This document shows, piece by piece, positions 17,852 through 27,000 of a DNA stretch of 64,000 nucleotides. The position numbers and the translations under genes are program-made. This DNA comes from Caldifarciminota bacterium SM23_42 (GTDB lineage: Bacteria; Hydrothermota; Tepidihabitantia; SM23-42), in NCBI GenBank assembly GCA_001303785.1, contig LJUJ01000022.1:1-64000 (forward strand), given 5' to 3'. The notes beneath the pieces were generated by a model. It made no database searches. It was not told where the DNA came from and was given only the letters and a program-made list of their open reading frames with translations. Numbering within the stretch: the first letter of the stretch is position 1; each line of letters opens with the position of its first letter.

Positions 17852-19056
17852 CCGAAAAGACACCGCTTGCTGACCGCATGCGCCCCGAGGAGTTCGAAGA
17901 GATTCTCGGCCAGGAACACCTGCTGGGCAGCGGTCGACCAATACAACGGCAGGTCGAGGAAGGGAGGCTGTTCTCGATGGTTCTGTTCGGACCGCCCGGC
18001 AGTGGCAAAACGACGATTGCTCGACTCCTGGCGAGACGATTTGCGGCTGATTTTGTATCGTTTAGCGCTGCCACGAGCGGCATTGTCGAAATCAAGAAGT
18101 TCATGGAACAAGCTGCCAAGCGCAAGCAGCTATACCGCCGGGAGACAATAATATTCATCGATGAAATTCACCGCTTTAACCGCGCGCAACAGGATGCTTT
18201 CTTACCATACTTGGAAAAGGGAACGATAACCCTGATCGGAGCAACTACAGAAAATCCATCCTTTGAACTGAACTCGAGCCTGCTCTCCCGCGTAAAAGTC
18301 TATATGCTCTACCCATTATCCTTAGAAGATATCAAATCGATACTACAGAATGCATTGGTGTCGAACAAAGGACTGACGGGTAAGTTCCATTTGGATAAAG
18401 AAACATTAGATTTTATCGCCAATATCTCAGATGGCGATGCACGCGTCGCCTTGAATGCACTGGAACTCTCAAGCCTGGCCACAAAGACAGCTGACATTAG
18501 TCTGAAAACAGCCGAGGAGGTCGTCCAGCGTAAGGCATTACGTTATGATAAATCGGGCGAGGAACACTACAATCTCATCTCTGCCCTTCACAAGTCTTTA
18601 CGTGGGTCAAATGCAGACGCTGCATTGTATTGGCTGGCCAGAATGCTAGAAGCAGGAGAAGATCCTCTATACATCGCTCGGAGACTCGTCCGCTTTGCAG
18701 TCGAAGATGTCGGCATAGCAGACGCGCAGGCCTTGGTAATTGCCGTTGCCGCAAAAGATGCGATTGATTTCATTGGTCGTCCAGAAGGCGACCTGGCACT
18801 TGCCGAATGCGTGGCGTATCTTGCCCGTGCGCCAAAAAGCAATAAGTTATATGTTGCCTACGAAGGTGCAAAGAGAGACGCCCTAAAGACTCAAGCCGAA
18901 CCAGTTCCACTACACATTCGGAATGCACCCACCGGTCTGATGAAAAAATTGGGATATGGTAAAGGATACAAATATCCTCACGACTATCCCGATGTCAAGG
19001 TCGAACAAGAATATATGCCGAAGCGCCTGCGGGGCAAGAAATATCTCAAAGAATAG
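17848..19056 (+). CDS. rarA: Replication-associated recombination protein A (RarA/MgsA), AAA+ ATPase
   Basis: 402 residues. AAA+ clamp-loader-like ATPase that acts at stalled replication forks. Walker A is [15 protein letters not shown], Walker B is [18 protein letters not shown], sensor 1 is [20 protein letters not shown], and the C-terminal tetramerisation region has [19 protein letters not shown] and YKYPHDY. Starts in a 4-bp ATGA overlap with cdsA and is followed after 15 bp by the reductase gene, so four genes form one operon from the 16320 promoter. Confidence 0.95.
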   Translation: MTEKTPLADRMRPEEFEEILGQEHLLGSGRPIQRQVEEGRLFSMVLFGPPGSGKTTIARLLARRFAADFVSFSAATSGIVEIKKFMEQAAKRKQLYRRETIIFIDEIHRFNRAQQDAFLPYLEKGTITLIGATTENPSFELNSSLLSRVKVYMLYPLSLEDIKSILQNALVSNKGLTGKFHLDKETLDFIANISDGDARVALNALELSSLATKTADISLKTAEEVVQRKALRYDKSGEEHYNLISALHKSLRGSNADAALYWLARMLEAGEDPLYIARRLVRFAVEDVGIADAQALVIAVAAKDAIDFIGRPEGDLALAECVAYLARAPKSNKLYVAYEGAKRDALKTQAEPVPLHIRNAPTGLMKKLGYGKGYKYPHDYPDVKVEQEYMPKRLRGKKYLKE

Positions 19057-19071
19057 TCGACTACTCAATCC

Positions 19072-20214
19072 ATGAACGAAAGCTTTGATTTAATCATTAT
19101 TGGAGCAGGGCCAGCTGGTTCTGCTGCCGCTTTCACTGCGGCTCAAGAGGGTGTATCGGTTCTAGTACTCGAAGAACATCCAAAAATCGGTGTACCCCTA
19201 GCCTGTGCAGAAGGGCTATCACGCAGTACGATTGAGGGATACCTTCAAATCCAGCCGGATTGGGTTGCCCAGCATCTGGCCGGTTCGATCGTTAGAAGCC
19301 CTCAGGGAGGCGAATTCACAATAGAATATCCTGATGTTGGTTGGATACTCGACCGCAAGAAATTTGACCCCGCACTGGCTGCGATCGCTGAAACGCACGG
19401 CGCCGTCCTCAAGAAATCAGTACGCGCGATCGGCATACAAGACAACGAAGTCATCGTCGAGGAAGATGGCGCGACCAATAAATATTTGTTTAGGTATGTC
19501 ATCGGCGCCGATGGCATCACCTCTAGGGTCGGACGCTGGATGGGTATTGATACACGATTAAGCACCGGGGAAATCGAGGTTTGTGCCGAGTATATGATAA
19601 GCAATATAAGCGTAAACCCCCAATATGCCTATCTTATTTTCGGTAGCAAATATGCTCCAGGTGGTTATGCCTGGGTGTTTCCAAAATCAGAGCATGCGGC
19701 CAATGTCGGCCTAGGGTTGTCTCCTTCAAAGACAAAGGAGAACGCCAAGTCGTTTCTCGACCGCTGGATCGAAGAGGAATTCCCTGACGGGCAGATCGAA
19801 GAGAGAGTATTTGGCGGCGTTCCGGCGAAGATCCTGAAAAGATTCTCTGGTAACAATTTCTGCTTGGTCGGCGATGCCGGACGTTTTGCCGATCCACTCT
19901 CTGGCGCAGGAATTGCCAATGGCATAAAATCAGGAGTCATTGCCGCCAGAAATGCAGTAAGAATACTGAAGGGACAAAAATCTAGGCTGGAAAGCGAAAT
20001 GAAGGCCGAGATTTTGGATGAGATAAGATGGCACCACCGCGTACGCAGCGTCTATATGAAGCTGAGCGATGATGATTTCAAAGACATTTTCGAGATCGCA
20101 GAGAAGATATTCGGCGGGGTGACCATCACCGATATAAATACCCACCAGCTTGTAAAACACATACTCCTCTCTTGCCCACGCCTACTTAAACTTGGGTTCA
20201 AATTGCTGTTCTGA
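19072..20214 (+). CDS. Geranylgeranyl reductase-family FAD oxidoreductase
   Basis: 380 residues. N-terminal Rossmann FAD site IIGAGPAGSAAAFTAAQEG, middle segment GADGITSRVGRWMG, and the GDAGRFADPLSGAGIANGIK motif that binds the flavin diphosphate. The family reduces isoprenoid double bonds, in chlorophyll side chains, archaeal lipids or quinones. Its place behind uppS suggests a polyprenyl substrate, which is inference. Last gene of the uppS operon. Ends with TGA. Confidence 0.85.
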   Translation: MNESFDLIIIGAGPAGSAAAFTAAQEGVSVLVLEEHPKIGVPLACAEGLSRSTIEGYLQIQPDWVAQHLAGSIVRSPQGGEFTIEYPDVGWILDRKKFDPALAAIAETHGAVLKKSVRAIGIQDNEVIVEEDGATNKYLFRYVIGADGITSRVGRWMGIDTRLSTGEIEVCAEYMISNISVNPQYAYLIFGSKYAPGGYAWVFPKSEHAANVGLGLSPSKTKENAKSFLDRWIEEEFPDGQIEERVFGGVPAKILKRFSGNNFCLVGDAGRFADPLSGAGIANGIKSGVIAARNAVRILKGQKSRLESEMKAEILDEIRWHHRVRSVYMKLSDDDFKDIFEIAEKIFGGVTITDINTHQLVKHILLSCPRLLKLGFKLLF

Positions 20215-20245
20215 ATTCTACTCAGGTAGGCAACTGTAGTATGAT

Positions 20246-20692
20246 TTACTTACCCTTCTTCTCTTTATTAGTACTTTCCCTTTTCTTATCTTGTTCTTTA
20301 TTCGTGGTCTTTTGTGCTGGTTTACTTGGTGTTCTCTCTCTTTGTTTCGTTTCAACCTTCGGTTTTGTTTCGACTCGCTTAACATCTTTTCTATCGAGTA
20401 AGTCCTTATGCTTTGATTTCTTTGTCTTGATGTTCTGAAAATCATCCTCACGCCGATCATTCACCCCATTTGAGTTCTTATCCTGAAATTGATCCTGTTG
20501 CCGCTCTCGCTTCTCAATGGAGAAGGGCTTCGTTGTTCTTTTCTCCGGAATATCACTCTGCGCCTTAGTTTCCTGTTTCGCCTCAACTCTGATTTGAGAC
20601 TTGTTGTCTTCTGCAGAACTCGCTTGGCGTGGAACTTGTTTGATTGCAAACACCATGCTTGCCAAACACAAAAGTAGTATGATTCTCTTCAT
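20246..20692 (-). CDS. Secreted highly charged disordered protein
   Basis: Not recognised. Start chosen at ATG 20692, which has a TGAGGT site and a clear signal peptide (MKRIILLLCLASMVFA). The mature part is about 130 residues, almost all Lys, Glu, Arg, Gln, Thr and Asp, hence disordered and very basic at the end (KKRESTNKEKKGK). One stretch, DKNSNGVNDRRED, resembles a calcium-binding thrombospondin type 3/EF-loop repeat. The composition resembles the tail of the Tyr/Trp-rich protein two genes upstream. It has its own promoter overlapping the end of the DUF4384 gene. A GTG 12 nt further upstream is an alternative start. Confidence 0.7.
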   Translation of the reverse strand: MKRIILLLCLASMVFAIKQVPRQASSAEDNKSQIRVEAKQETKAQSDIPEKRTTKPFSIEKRERQQDQFQDKNSNGVNDRREDDFQNIKTKKSKHKDLLDRKDVKRVETKPKVETKQRERTPSKPAQKTTNKEQDKKRESTNKEKKGK

Positions 20693-20707
20693 TTTGTACC
20701 TCACAAA

Positions 20708-20735
20708 ATTATAAACAAATAACTATTCATGTCAA
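20708..20735 (-). promoter_or_regulatory. Promoter of the charged secreted protein gene
   Basis: Minus strand TTGACA, 16-nt spacer, TATAAT; then a short leader with TGAGGT before the ATG at 20692. The -35 overlaps the stop of the gene upstream. Confidence 0.8.
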
Positions 20736-21352
20736 TAACCGCTTAATCGCACAAACACCTTACGATTCTCTCCACCAACAAGGCTTACGCTCCGCTCCAG
20801 AGGTCGATACCCAACTTTCTTGATTTCGACAAAATATTCACCGGGTCTCAAGACAATACCGCGCGGCGTCTTTCCGACGTACTCTCTCAACCCTGATTCC
20901 GCCTCAGTAATATAGATGCGACACTTGTCAGGTGTAGAAACGATAATCAATTCTGCGGGCTCAAGTTCCTTGATTTCGATTTCGATCATCTCGGTTACGA
21001 TGTCAGGTCCCTCGTCGTTAAGTGCCGGCAATCGCTCCGGAGAAGCCATTGCGATCATTGTTTCAACACCTTCAGGGCCACTAACTATGTAATCATAGTC
21101 GGCGGATTGTGCTGGTATTTGGTAGGTTTGCCCACCCCTTATCCATCCGTCTTCGTTCTCAGGGGGGAAGACTCGGCTGACTCCTCCCCCCTGTTCTATG
21201 TCATATAATGCGACATAGCAATCCTGGCTTGCGGAGAAATATATGAAGAGGTTGTCGCCTGGATGGTAGACCCTGTCTTGCCGGTCTACCCACAGCGAGA
21301 CTTCCAGAGGATTGCTAGCCGCAATTAATGACAAAAGAATAACCAGTGACAT
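20732..21352 (-). CDS. Secreted DUF4384-domain protein with PEGA-like C-terminus
   Basis: 206 residues with an N-terminal signal (MSLVILLSLIAASNPLE). The first domain is DUF4384-like: LWVDRQDRVYHPGDNLFIYF, SASQDCYVALYDIEQGG and RVFPPENEDGWI. The last about 70 residues look like a PEGA beta domain (GLREYVGKTPRGIVLRPGEYFVEIKKVGYRP). Both are extracytoplasmic modules of unknown ligand. It starts 2 nt after the Tyr/Trp-rich gene with GAGGT upstream, so it belongs to the sigma-54 operon. Confidence 0.82.
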   Translation of the reverse strand: MSLVILLSLIAASNPLEVSLWVDRQDRVYHPGDNLFIYFSASQDCYVALYDIEQGGGVSRVFPPENEDGWIRGGQTYQIPAQSADYDYIVSGPEGVETMIAMASPERLPALNDEGPDIVTEMIEIEIKELEPAELIIVSTPDKCRIYITEAESGLREYVGKTPRGIVLRPGEYFVEIKKVGYRPLERSVSLVGGENRKVFVRLSGY

Positions 21353-21354
21353 GA

Positions 21355-22425
21355 TTACCTCTCAGGACGAGAAGTGTAGTTTCGATCAGGTTCTTTTCTT
21401 TGCGGAGCGGAGTACTTCTTCCCGGATTGCGTAGGCTGTCTTGATACAGTCTTGCTTTCTTTTTTCTCTGGTTTGCTAACCTTTGGCTTCTCACGTTCTG
21501 GAGCATCGGTTGTTTTACTATCTCGATTTCGAGTTTTTTCAACGCGTGGTTCTGGTGTACTCTTTTGTCTCTCTTCAGTACGCGTCACACGTTCGCTAGA
21601 ACGCACTTGAGGTTCCTTAGAACGAACAACCGATTCATTGCGTGCCTTGGTTTCGCTCTTGTCTACCTTCTTAATACGAGAAGCAGCGCTTTTTGATACC
21701 GGTTCATATTTTATATCCGTGGATCTCTGTTTGGTCACCTTTTGAATACCACCAGCACTCTTAGTGTCCACTGATCGTGCAGAAGTCGTACCCTTTGTCA
21801 GTTGATTTATATCAATATTCTTACCGGTTATACCATGCTGCCTGTCTTTTTCAACAATTTCCCGGTTCACCTTCGCAACATGCTGCATGCGCATCTGTTC
21901 TAGATTCCCGCTGCGCTGTTCTTTTTCCACTCTGGTATACAAATCCGGATCTTGCTGCCGCACGAGTGTCCTAACCTGTTCCTCTCGGTATGGCACATTT
22001 ATTTCACGCGGTGGTTTTTCAGGAAGATATATGCCGTGTGTTCTCGATTTGACTCTAAGGGTAGCATACGAATAAGGCAAGCGGTATCGAACGCGCCGCC
22101 CGTAGCGTGGTCTGTACCACCAGTATCCATGATCATACCACACCACATAGAAGCCGGAATAGTAGAAATCCCAGGAGAAGTGATGACACCAATGACAGCG
22201 CCACCAAAACCAATCCCACCACCATGGATACCACCATGGGAAATAGCCACAGTAGTATCCGTATGGTCTATAAACCCAATAGCCGTCATAATAATAACCA
22301 TCGTACCAGTATTCATCATAGCCGTAATCACCGTTGTAATCATAGTCATAATAAATGAAATTAACGTCGCCTGCGAATAACGGTATGACGGCAAACATGA
22401 GTACCAAAAATAATAGGCGTTTCAT
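21355..22425 (-). CDS. Secreted Tyr/Trp/Gly-rich protein with charged disordered tail
   Basis: Not assigned to a family with confidence. Start at ATG 22425 behind AGGAGG, with signal peptide MKRLLFLVLMFAVIPLFAG; an upstream in-frame extension lies in the neighbour's coding end and is ignored. Residues about 20-115 are extremely aromatic (YYDYDYNGDYGYDEYWYDG and a run of W, Y, P, C and H), as in YXWXGXW-type or nematic surface proteins. The remaining two thirds are Lys/Arg/Glu/Thr/Ser-rich and disordered. Aromatic-rich secreted proteins can form cross-linked or beta-rich envelope material; that is only an analogy. Two nucleotides separate its start from the lipoprotein stop. Confidence 0.75.
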   Translation of the reverse strand: MKRLLFLVLMFAVIPLFAGDVNFIYYDYDYNGDYGYDEYWYDGYYYDGYWVYRPYGYYCGYFPWWYPWWWDWFWWRCHWCHHFSWDFYYSGFYVVWYDHGYWWYRPRYGRRVRYRLPYSYATLRVKSRTHGIYLPEKPPREINVPYREEQVRTLVRQQDPDLYTRVEKEQRSGNLEQMRMQHVAKVNREIVEKDRQHGITGKNIDINQLTKGTTSARSVDTKSAGGIQKVTKQRSTDIKYEPVSKSAASRIKKVDKSETKARNESVVRSKEPQVRSSERVTRTEERQKSTPEPRVEKTRNRDSKTTDAPEREKPKVSKPEKKESKTVSRQPTQSGKKYSAPQRKEPDRNYTSRPER

Positions 22426-22426
22426 T

Positions 22427-23203
22427 TTAACCTCCTGTGCCCATGACCAACTCCGGATTACCCGGATCAATCTGATAAGCCCAGTCAAACATCACAGAGT
22501 ACGTACCAATTGCGGTAACGCGGAACTTGGCATAGTGGTTGTCCCACGTATGGATGATGTACGTATGCCCCACAATCGCCTCAACCTTACCGGTCAATGA
22601 CCAGCCCTCTTGCGGCGCATAGGTTATTTCATCCAAGGACGAGGTGTAGCCAAAATCCTGGATCAAACCGGCCGGATGTCCGATATAAAAGTAGTACGCG
22701 TGATCATTCTGGTCATAACCATAATAGAAGTCACAGTGTGGGGCGTCATAAGGAACAACCGAGTAAGCACTGAATTGCCAACCTGCGAAATCGGGATACT
22801 CGGTGTAGTCGAAAATCTGTTCCCCGTAGCCTTCGGGCCGCGGCGTATCATAGACAATTTCATGGGAAAGTTCGCTCTCGTTACCTTCGTAGTCAAAAGC
22901 AGTAATCGCATAGTAATAAGTTGCGCCATTGACTAAACCGAAATCCAAGAAATAATCCAAATTGGTCTCGCCGATTTCGTAGTAAAGGCCAAAAGCTTCG
23001 GCACTCCGGTATATCCGATAGCCGGCAAGATCCGGTTCCGTGTTCTGATACCAGACAAGAAGTACTTCCTCATCACCAGTTATCGAACGCAAACCTCGAG
23101 GAATGGCAGGCGGTTCGTTATCAATACAATCATGTGTACAGCCGGCCAGCCCAAGTAAACATCCGATGATGAGTACGTTTGAGAATTTTCTTAGTTTTTT
23201 CAT
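22427..23203 (-). CDS. Lipoprotein with fibronectin type III domain
   Basis: 258 residues. Lipobox LLGLAGC places the lipidated Cys at about residue 22. One FN3 domain follows (PPAIPRGLRSITGDEEVLLV, WYQNTEPDLAGYRIYRS, GATYYYAITAFDYEGNES). The C-terminal 120 residues are aromatic and beta-rich without a known match. First gene of an operon driven by a sigma-54-type promoter; the leader is about 14 nt with an AGAGGTG ribosome site. The next two genes follow without gaps. Confidence 0.82.
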   Translation of the reverse strand: MKKLRKFSNVLIIGCLLGLAGCTHDCIDNEPPAIPRGLRSITGDEEVLLVWYQNTEPDLAGYRIYRSAEAFGLYYEIGETNLDYFLDFGLVNGATYYYAITAFDYEGNESELSHEIVYDTPRPEGYGEQIFDYTEYPDFAGWQFSAYSVVPYDAPHCDFYYGYDQNDHAYYFYIGHPAGLIQDFGYTSSLDEITYAPQEGWSLTGKVEAIVGHTYIIHTWDNHYAKFRVTAIGTYSVMFDWAYQIDPGNPELVMGTGG

Positions 23204-23226
23204 CTTTCACCTCTGCCCCCTTATTA

Positions 23227-23243
23227 TGCAATCGGCGTGCCAG
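23227..23243 (-). promoter_or_regulatory. Sigma-54 (RpoN) promoter of the surface-protein operon
   Basis: On the minus strand CTGGCACGCCGATTGCA: the -24 GG and -12 GC doublets are exactly 10 nt apart, and all other consensus positions (TGGCACG, TTGCA) match. The start should fall in the G-run about 23217, 14 nt before the ATG at 23203. No sigma-70-type promoter competes well in the same stretch. Confidence 0.85.
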
Positions 23244-23281
23244 GTAAAACTCACTATATTGCGAGCTAAACTAAAAAACCC

Positions 23282-23318
23282 TGCACAAGAATTGTGATTC
23301 ATGCACAAAAATTGTGCA
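23282..23318. promoter_or_regulatory. Tandem palindromes, probable enhancer-binding-protein sites
   Basis: Two related palindromes: CACAA-GAA-TTGTG (23284-23296) and TGCACAA-AAA-TTGTGCA (23302-23318). Their centres (23290 and 23310) are 20 bp apart, about two helix turns, and lie about 73 and 93 bp upstream of the predicted sigma-54 start, the usual place for activator binding. Confidence 0.7.
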
Positions 23319-23335
23319 GTCTTACATGGCTAGAC

Positions 23336-23450
23336 AAAACCAACCTATCGTAGATCATCCCAGGAGGGCCATATTTTGTCAACTTTCAGCGTGGAAAATA
23401 GCCTATTTGGAGATTTCTTGATGTTTCTTGTTAACTTTTGAATATTTGTG
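23336..23450 (+). repeat. Dispersed intergenic repeat, copy A
   Basis: Shares the order CAACCTATCGTAGATC, CCCAGGAGGG, a CAACTTTC-GTGGAAA-TAGCC stretch, TATTTGG and a later AACTTTTGA with 30626-30752. Copies are imperfect, roughly 75-80% by eye. The rest of 23451-23930 holds no gene that can be supported. Confidence 0.7.
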
Positions 23451-23931
23451 ATGGCAGAACCGGGAATTCCATGCTTATAATGCCGTAGGGTTCTTTGCTC
23501 GATATTTTCACACGGCAGGGTAGATAGAGCGACGGACTTCCATCTCTGTCTCGAAGGTATCGAGACATCGATATCGAGAGAGAATCCGATTCAGGCATTT
23601 TTGACATCCTCTGAGATCACGGCGAGAATCGCACAAAAGTAAGCCAGGTAACGCTTTGCACCCCTGTCCCGAGGAATCGAGGGGATTCTGCCAATTGCTG
23701 GTCCCACGAATTATTGCATCAATTGATGCCTGGAATTCACGAGGATACACGCTTCCTATCATACCAAGAAGAACAACGAAGAAGCGGTAGAATTCTGCCT
23801 AGTATTTCGTGCTATCGGTAGATACAAGAGAGTGGTGTATACATCAGCGGATACGCACAACAGGTTGTATTCAACACGGCGTGAGGTTTCGTTTGCAGCA
23901 TCAGCGATCGTCGGGAAGGGGGATTCGAGGC

Positions 23932-23992
23932 CTCCATTGAGTTTTTGGTTCCTTATAGAAAACTCAATGGAGAAAAGGGGGTGTCCCCCTTT
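23932..23992 (-). terminator. Double hairpin, probable terminator of the VCBS surface gene
   Basis: A perfect 14-bp inverted repeat (CTCCATTGAGTTTT at 23932-23945 and its complement at 23959-23972) lies next to an 8-bp hairpin (AAAGGGGG-TGT-CCCCCTTT, 23974-23992). Read on the minus strand the small hairpin ends in CCCCCTTTT, like a Rho-independent terminator for the gene that stops at 24082. Confidence 0.55.
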
Positions 23993-24081
23993 GCACCCAT
24001 ATGTTTTGGTACAAATCTGGCACAAGAAAAAAGAAGGGAGTGACTGACCAAATCTCTCCCCTTGTGCAACGCTAGTGAATC

Positions 24082-27000
24082 TTACCTTATCAGCAGTAAT
24101 TTTTCAGTAGCACTGTAATCCCCAGCCTGTAGTTTCAGGAAGTAGACACCGCTAGGAACCTTTCTGTCCAAATTATCAGCACCATCCCAGGAAATGACTG
24201 TAGGCACTAAGCAGTAATCACTAGGCAGTGAAAATTGTTTCACCAAGCGACCAGAGACTTCGTAGATTTTAAGTGATGGTGTTTCACGATTCTTAATAGT
24301 TTGGTAACCCAATCTAATACTTACTGTTCTGCAAAATGGGTTTGGATAGACTTCAAGGAATATCGCAACATTGGATTGCTTATTTTCTTCAATACCTACA
24401 CCTGTATTGTACAGTATCGTTACGTTATTTGAATTGTAGTTCGCACATGCTATATCTAGAGCACCGTCAAGATCAAAATCAGCAGACATGATCCCCCAAG
24501 GGCTATTGCCGACTGTATAGGTCGCAAGACTGTCAAATGTTCCATCGCCCATATTCAATAACACAGCCACAGTATTTGTGCCGTAATTACTTGCCGTTAG
24601 ATCGATATCTCCATCGCCATCAAAATCACCTCCGTGGAGAGCCCTTGTATTGGTTCCAGTAGTATAGCCGATAGGGCTTGCATATGTACAATCATTACTA
24701 TATACTGCGGTTGGATTATCACCTACTGTATAATTTACTAACCCAGGAAAATTCCCGTCACCATCATTCAACAATATCGAAATATCGTCATTACCTGCAT
24801 TCGTAACACCAAGATCCAAGTCACCATCATTATCAACATCCTTTACTGCTACACCGCGTGCCCATGTTCCGGCAGTATAGGTGTATGGTCCAGCATAACT
24901 CCCATCCCCGTTGTTCAGCATCACCCGGACATTATTACCAGAACCCCATCCGTCGGTCATCACAAGATCAATATCACCATCAGTATCAACATCACCACCA
25001 GACAAATTTTGCCCGAGCGTAGCTGGTGCATATGTGGCAAATACTGTAAACACACCGTTTCCATTGTTCTTGAGGATGACCAAGTGTGACGTACCAGGTT
25101 CGTTATGGGCAGAAGCCAAGTCTATATCGCCGTCGCTGTCAAAATCTGCGCCATATAGAGCTATCGGGTCACCTTGGACCGAGGTATAAGCAGGTGCTGC
25201 AAAAGTACCGTCACCATTGTTGAGCAGGACGACAACACTATTTGGATTAGAAGTTACAGCAATGTCGATATCCCAGTCACTGTCAAAATCAGCCACGAAT
25301 ATACCGCGCGGTTCATTACCAGGTACAAAATTGAGTGGATTTCCGAATGTCCCATCTGATTGGGTTGAGACTTCGGAGGTGAAATCCCAGACAAAACCCC
25401 CGAGATAAGGGCCAACAAGTGATTGAATATCTTTTGTAAGAACTGCAGTAACTACTTCGCCGTCAACAAAATCAGCAGCAGGATCAAGACTTACAGTTGA
25501 TGTTGCACTATTATAACCGATCATACCCATGTGAAATCCTGACTGACTACCATGAGCAATGAATGTTGAATCATTGAGAGTTGTAGAATCGACCTCAAGA
25601 TTGAACGTTGCTGATACATCGCTCGCCAGTGAAACGTCTAATTGATTCTGCATGGGGTCTGTCGTTGTGACGTTAAGCGCACTCTCATTGAGCAATATGG
25701 CGATACTGTCAACATCATGACTTATCGAAGCCAAATCAAGATCGTAGTCATTATCAAAGTCAGCATAGATCACAGAAGATGGTGATGTGCCTGTAGCGTA
25801 CTCAATGGCGGGTTCAAATCCGCCAGAGGCATTACCAAGAAGTACTGAAACATCATTGGAAAGGAGATTTGCTACTGCAAGATCGAGTTCTCCATCTCCA
25901 TTGAAATCAGCTGAGCACAAACCCATTGGTTCATCGCCAACAGAGTAGTGTACAGTTGAACCAAATGTGCCATCGCCATTGCCGAGTAGTCGAGATACGT
26001 TGTCAGAGTCGTAATTGGTAACTGCCAGATCAATATTACCATCACCATTGAGTTCAGATATACACAACGCCCAAGGTGTTGTCCCCACAGCATAATGGCT
26101 GGCTGGAGAAAAATTACCATCACCGTCACCCAATAGAATTGATACATTATTGGAATTGGCGTTTGCAGTAGCAATGTCACAATCACCGTCATTGTCAAAA
26201 TCACCACTTACCACGGTTAGCGGCATGTCACCGACCGCGTGTTGCGTGGGTGGATTAAAAGAACCATCACCATTACCTATCAATATTGAAACGCTGTCAG
26301 CATACATATTGGCAGCAACAAGATCAAAGTGCCCATCTCCATTGAAGTCTCCACCAAACACTGCATGTGGTGACGAACTGGCTCCGTAATTCCCACCAAG
26401 GGTGAACGTTCCATCACCGTTACCTAGAAGAATTGTGGCGTTAGCAGAACCCTGATTTACTGTTGCGAGATCAAGATTGCCGTCCTCATTGAAATCAGAT
26501 GCACATATTCCTTCGGGTTGTGTACCTACATCATAATTTACCGCCGATTGAAACGACCCATCACCGTTGCCTATGAAGATAGTAACATCGTTCGAAATGG
26601 TATTGGCTACTGCGATATCAATGTAACCATCCGCATTTAAATCAGCGGCTGCTTCAGTTATTGGATGAGTACCGGATTCGTATTCCGATGACAATACAAA
26701 CATACCTGATCCACTGTCCACACGCGTGACAAATTGCCACACAAACCCTGAAAGCGAATCACCTGATGCAGACTGAATACCGCTAGTCAGTATCATAGTA
26801 CCCCATTCTCCACGTTCAAACCCTGCATCAGGATTGATGGTAATCATCCGGGCAAGACTTTCATAGGTGATGACACCCTCGTGCTGCCCAGTCAGATGTC
26901 CACTAAGCCTTACTGTATTTGCATTAAAGCTTGCTGGATTCATATCAATATTGAACATGGCAGAGACGTCGGTCGTATCAATGACGTTCACCTCATTCTG

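Noticed and set aside
21952-22380. 142-codon plus-strand frame opposite the Tyr/Trp-rich gene
   Set aside because: Shadow of the biased composition; no start signals, while the minus frame has signal peptide and Shine-Dalgarno.
23508-23762. 84-codon minus-strand frame in the gap before the VCBS gene
   Set aside because: No promoter, no ribosome site, no recognisable family, and composition unlike a protein gene.
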